NCBI GenBank assembly: GCA_016218375.1
Contig: JACREG010000088.1
Span: 1-34,521, forward strand
Source: Gammaproteobacteria bacterium
Lineage (GTDB): Bacteria > Pseudomonadota > Gammaproteobacteria > Thiohalobacterales > Thiohalobacteraceae
Reading direction: 5' to 3'
Length of the DNA: 34,521 nucleotides
A program made the translations under genes and the position numbers. Below, piece by piece: positions 33,109 through 34,521 of this stretch. Position 1 is the first letter of the stretch. Each line of letters starts with the position of its first letter. The notes below the pieces were generated by a model. That model worked only from the letters and a program-made list of their open reading frames with translations, did no database searches and had not been told where the DNA came from.

Positions 33109-33182
33109 CACACCGAAGGGCGCAAAGAACGCCAAGAATAATCAATTGAGTTGTCTTTGCGCACTTTGCGCCCTTCGGTGTG
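33109..33182. repeat. inverted repeat with CGCAAAG/CGCCAAG units
   Basis: The arms at 33109-33137 and 33154-33182 are inverted copies: 19 bases match perfectly, the rest nearly. The left arm contains gcgcaaagaacgccaagaa, matching the units of the cluster at 32204-32341. The element ends 6 bp from the rarA stop and precedes crcB, so it could also act as a strong RNA hairpin. Confidence 0.85.
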
Positions 33183-33188
33183 CAATCG

Positions 33189-34514
33189 TCATTTCTTCCC
33201 CGCCGTGCGGTCCAGCTCGCGCAGATGGGCGAGCTTCTCGGCGATCTTGATCTCCAGGCCGCGCGGCACCGGCTGGTAGTAGCGCCGCTCCGGCATTTCC
33301 TCGGGGAAATAGCATTCGCCGGCGGCATAGGCCTCCGGTTCGTCGTGGGCGTAGCGGTAACGGTCGCCGTAGCCCAGCTCCTTCATCAGTTTGGTCGGCG
33401 CGTTGCGCAGGTGTAGCGGCACGTCCAGCGAGCCGTATGCCTGGGCGTCGCGGCGCGCCTGGTTGTAGGCCACATACACGGCATTACTCTTGGGCGCGCA
33501 GGCGAGATAGACGATAGCCTGCGCCAGCGCCAGCTCCCCTTCCGGACTGCCGAGGCGTTCCTGCACATCCCAGGCGCTCATGACCAGGCCCAGCGCGCGC
33601 GGATCGGCGTTGCCGATGTCCTCGCTGGCCATGCGCACGATGCGCCGCGCCAGATACAGCGCGTCGCAACCGCCATCGAGCATGCGTGTCAGCCAGTACA
33701 GCGCCGCGTCCGGATCGGAACCGCGCACGGATTTGTGCAGTGCGGAGATCTGATCGTAGAACGCCTCGCCGCCCTTGTCGAAGCGGCGCACGCCGCCGAC
33801 GATGACTTCGTTGATGACGGTATCGGGGATAGCTTCACGACCCTGCTCGTCCGGTTCGGCCAGATCGGCGGCGATTTCCAGCAGGTTCAGCAGGCGGCGC
33901 GCATCACCGTCGGCGGCTTGCGCCAGACGCTGACGGAGTTCATCGGCGAGATACAGATGACGCGCGCCCAAGCCGCGTTCCACATCATGCAGAGCGTGCT
34001 CGATCAGACCAAGCAGATCGGCCTCTTCGAGACGTTTGAGTACATAGGTGCGCGCACGCGACAGCAGCGCGTTGTTGAGTTCGAAAGAAGGATTCTCGGT
34101 GGTCGCACCGACGAACAGAATCGTACCGTCTTCGATATGCGGCAGGAACGCATCCTGCTGCGCCTTGTTGAAGCGATGCACCTCGTCGACGAACAGAATG
34201 GTCTGGCGACCGTAGGCTTCGCGCAGCGTGCGTGCTTGATCGACAGCCGCGCGGATATCCTTTACGCCGGCGAGCACCGCCGACAGCGTGACGAATTCCG
34301 CGCCGGCGGTATGCGCCAGCAAGCGCGCGAGCGTGGTTTTGCCCGTGCCTGGCGGCCCCCACAACACCATGGAATGCAGGCGGCCGTTTTCGATGGCCAG
34401 CCGCAGCGGTTTGCCCGGCCCGAGCAGATGCTGCTGGCCGACGAACTCGTCGAGATTCTGCGGCCGGAGTCGGTCGGCGAGGGGGCGGTAGGGATCGGGG
34501 ATAGGTGTTGGCAT
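33189..34514 (-). CDS. rarA: replication-associated recombination protein A
   Basis: RarA (MgsA) is an AAA+ ATPase that acts at stalled replication forks with SSB. The 441-residue protein has the lead [22 protein letters not shown], Walker [10 protein letters not shown] (about residues 53-61), Walker [10 protein letters not shown] and sensor 1 [12 protein letters not shown] with the Arg finger region LLSRART. The C-terminal part has the tetramer domain of the family. It is nearly at the window edge and complete. The crcB gene follows on the same strand after 161 bp holding an inverted repeat. Confidence 0.97.
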   Translation of the reverse strand: MPTPIPDPYRPLADRLRPQNLDEFVGQQHLLGPGKPLRLAIENGRLHSMVLWGPPGTGKTTLARLLAHTAGAEFVTLSAVLAGVKDIRAAVDQARTLREAYGRQTILFVDEVHRFNKAQQDAFLPHIEDGTILFVGATTENPSFELNNALLSRARTYVLKRLEEADLLGLIEHALHDVERGLGARHLYLADELRQRLAQAADGDARRLLNLLEIAADLAEPDEQGREAIPDTVINEVIVGGVRRFDKGGEAFYDQISALHKSVRGSDPDAALYWLTRMLDGGCDALYLARRIVRMASEDIGNADPRALGLVMSAWDVQERLGSPEGELALAQAIVYLACAPKSNAVYVAYNQARRDAQAYGSLDVPLHLRNAPTKLMKELGYGDRYRYAHDEPEAYAAGECYFPEEMPERRYYQPVPRGLEIKIAEKLAHLRELDRTAGKK

Positions 34515-34521
34515 GGCTAGC

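Noticed and set aside
33028..33110. Fluoride riboswitch before crcB
   Set aside because: I looked for the conserved fluoride-aptamer core on the minus strand and did not find it; the stretch holds only a short GCCT/AGGC hairpin.

Overview
This is a GC-rich chromosomal window, most likely from a gammaproteobacterium. The support is the rarA-crcB-serS order seen in that class, the E. coli-like forms of MsrA, TcdA, YfiF and PhoP, and a Lon-related protease of the YcbZ type. I cannot place it to genus; a sulfur-oxidising or Chromatiales-like lineage is a guess. Most genes are housekeeping or stress genes, packed on both strands.

Layout. 1-5170 (minus strand): a MinD/FlhG-like ATPase with an unrecognised C-terminal domain, a thioredoxin, a SulP anion transporter with a STAS domain, and a CbiM-like membrane protein. 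5322-7427: an ArsR regulator facing MsrA and a DUF488 protein, then a gene-poor stretch that ends in a strong orphan terminator and may hold a small RNA. 7428-12390: a lytic transglycosylase with a long unknown N-terminal region, a TatD-family hydrolase, a secreted GH17-like protein and a YfiF-type SpoU methyltransferase. 12374-16958: an envelope-stress-like block of three exported proteins, a PhoP/PhoQ-like pair and TcdA. The divergent promoter region in this block carries two oppositely oriented direct-repeat boxes with 11-bp phasing.

16959-18660 is the most unusual part. It is AT-richer and holds two consecutive integron gene cassettes, each with one uncharacterised gene (a lipoprotein and a two-helix membrane protein) and a folded attC site. 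No integrase gene is visible, so this is a small CALIN-type (integrase-less) array.

18660-24640: a Cys-rich protein, GreB, a Sel1-repeat protein, an HD-GYP phosphodiesterase, then a tRNA-Glu/small membrane protein/tRNA-Ala unit beside an 11-bp tandem repeat, and a Lon-related protease. 24803-27949: pcm, archease and rtcB in one operon (protein and RNA repair) convergent with an Hsp20 chaperone. 28100-34514: a hypothetical protein, gltX, tRNA-Val, a low-GC secreted protein, serS, DUF190, crcB and rarA. The crcB/DUF190 pair is flanked by inverted repeats built from a CGCCAAG-type motif.

The window mixes translation, proteostasis, damage repair and envelope functions. Foreign-looking DNA is limited to the cassette array, the small gene beside tRNA-Val and possibly the stretch at 6900-7300.
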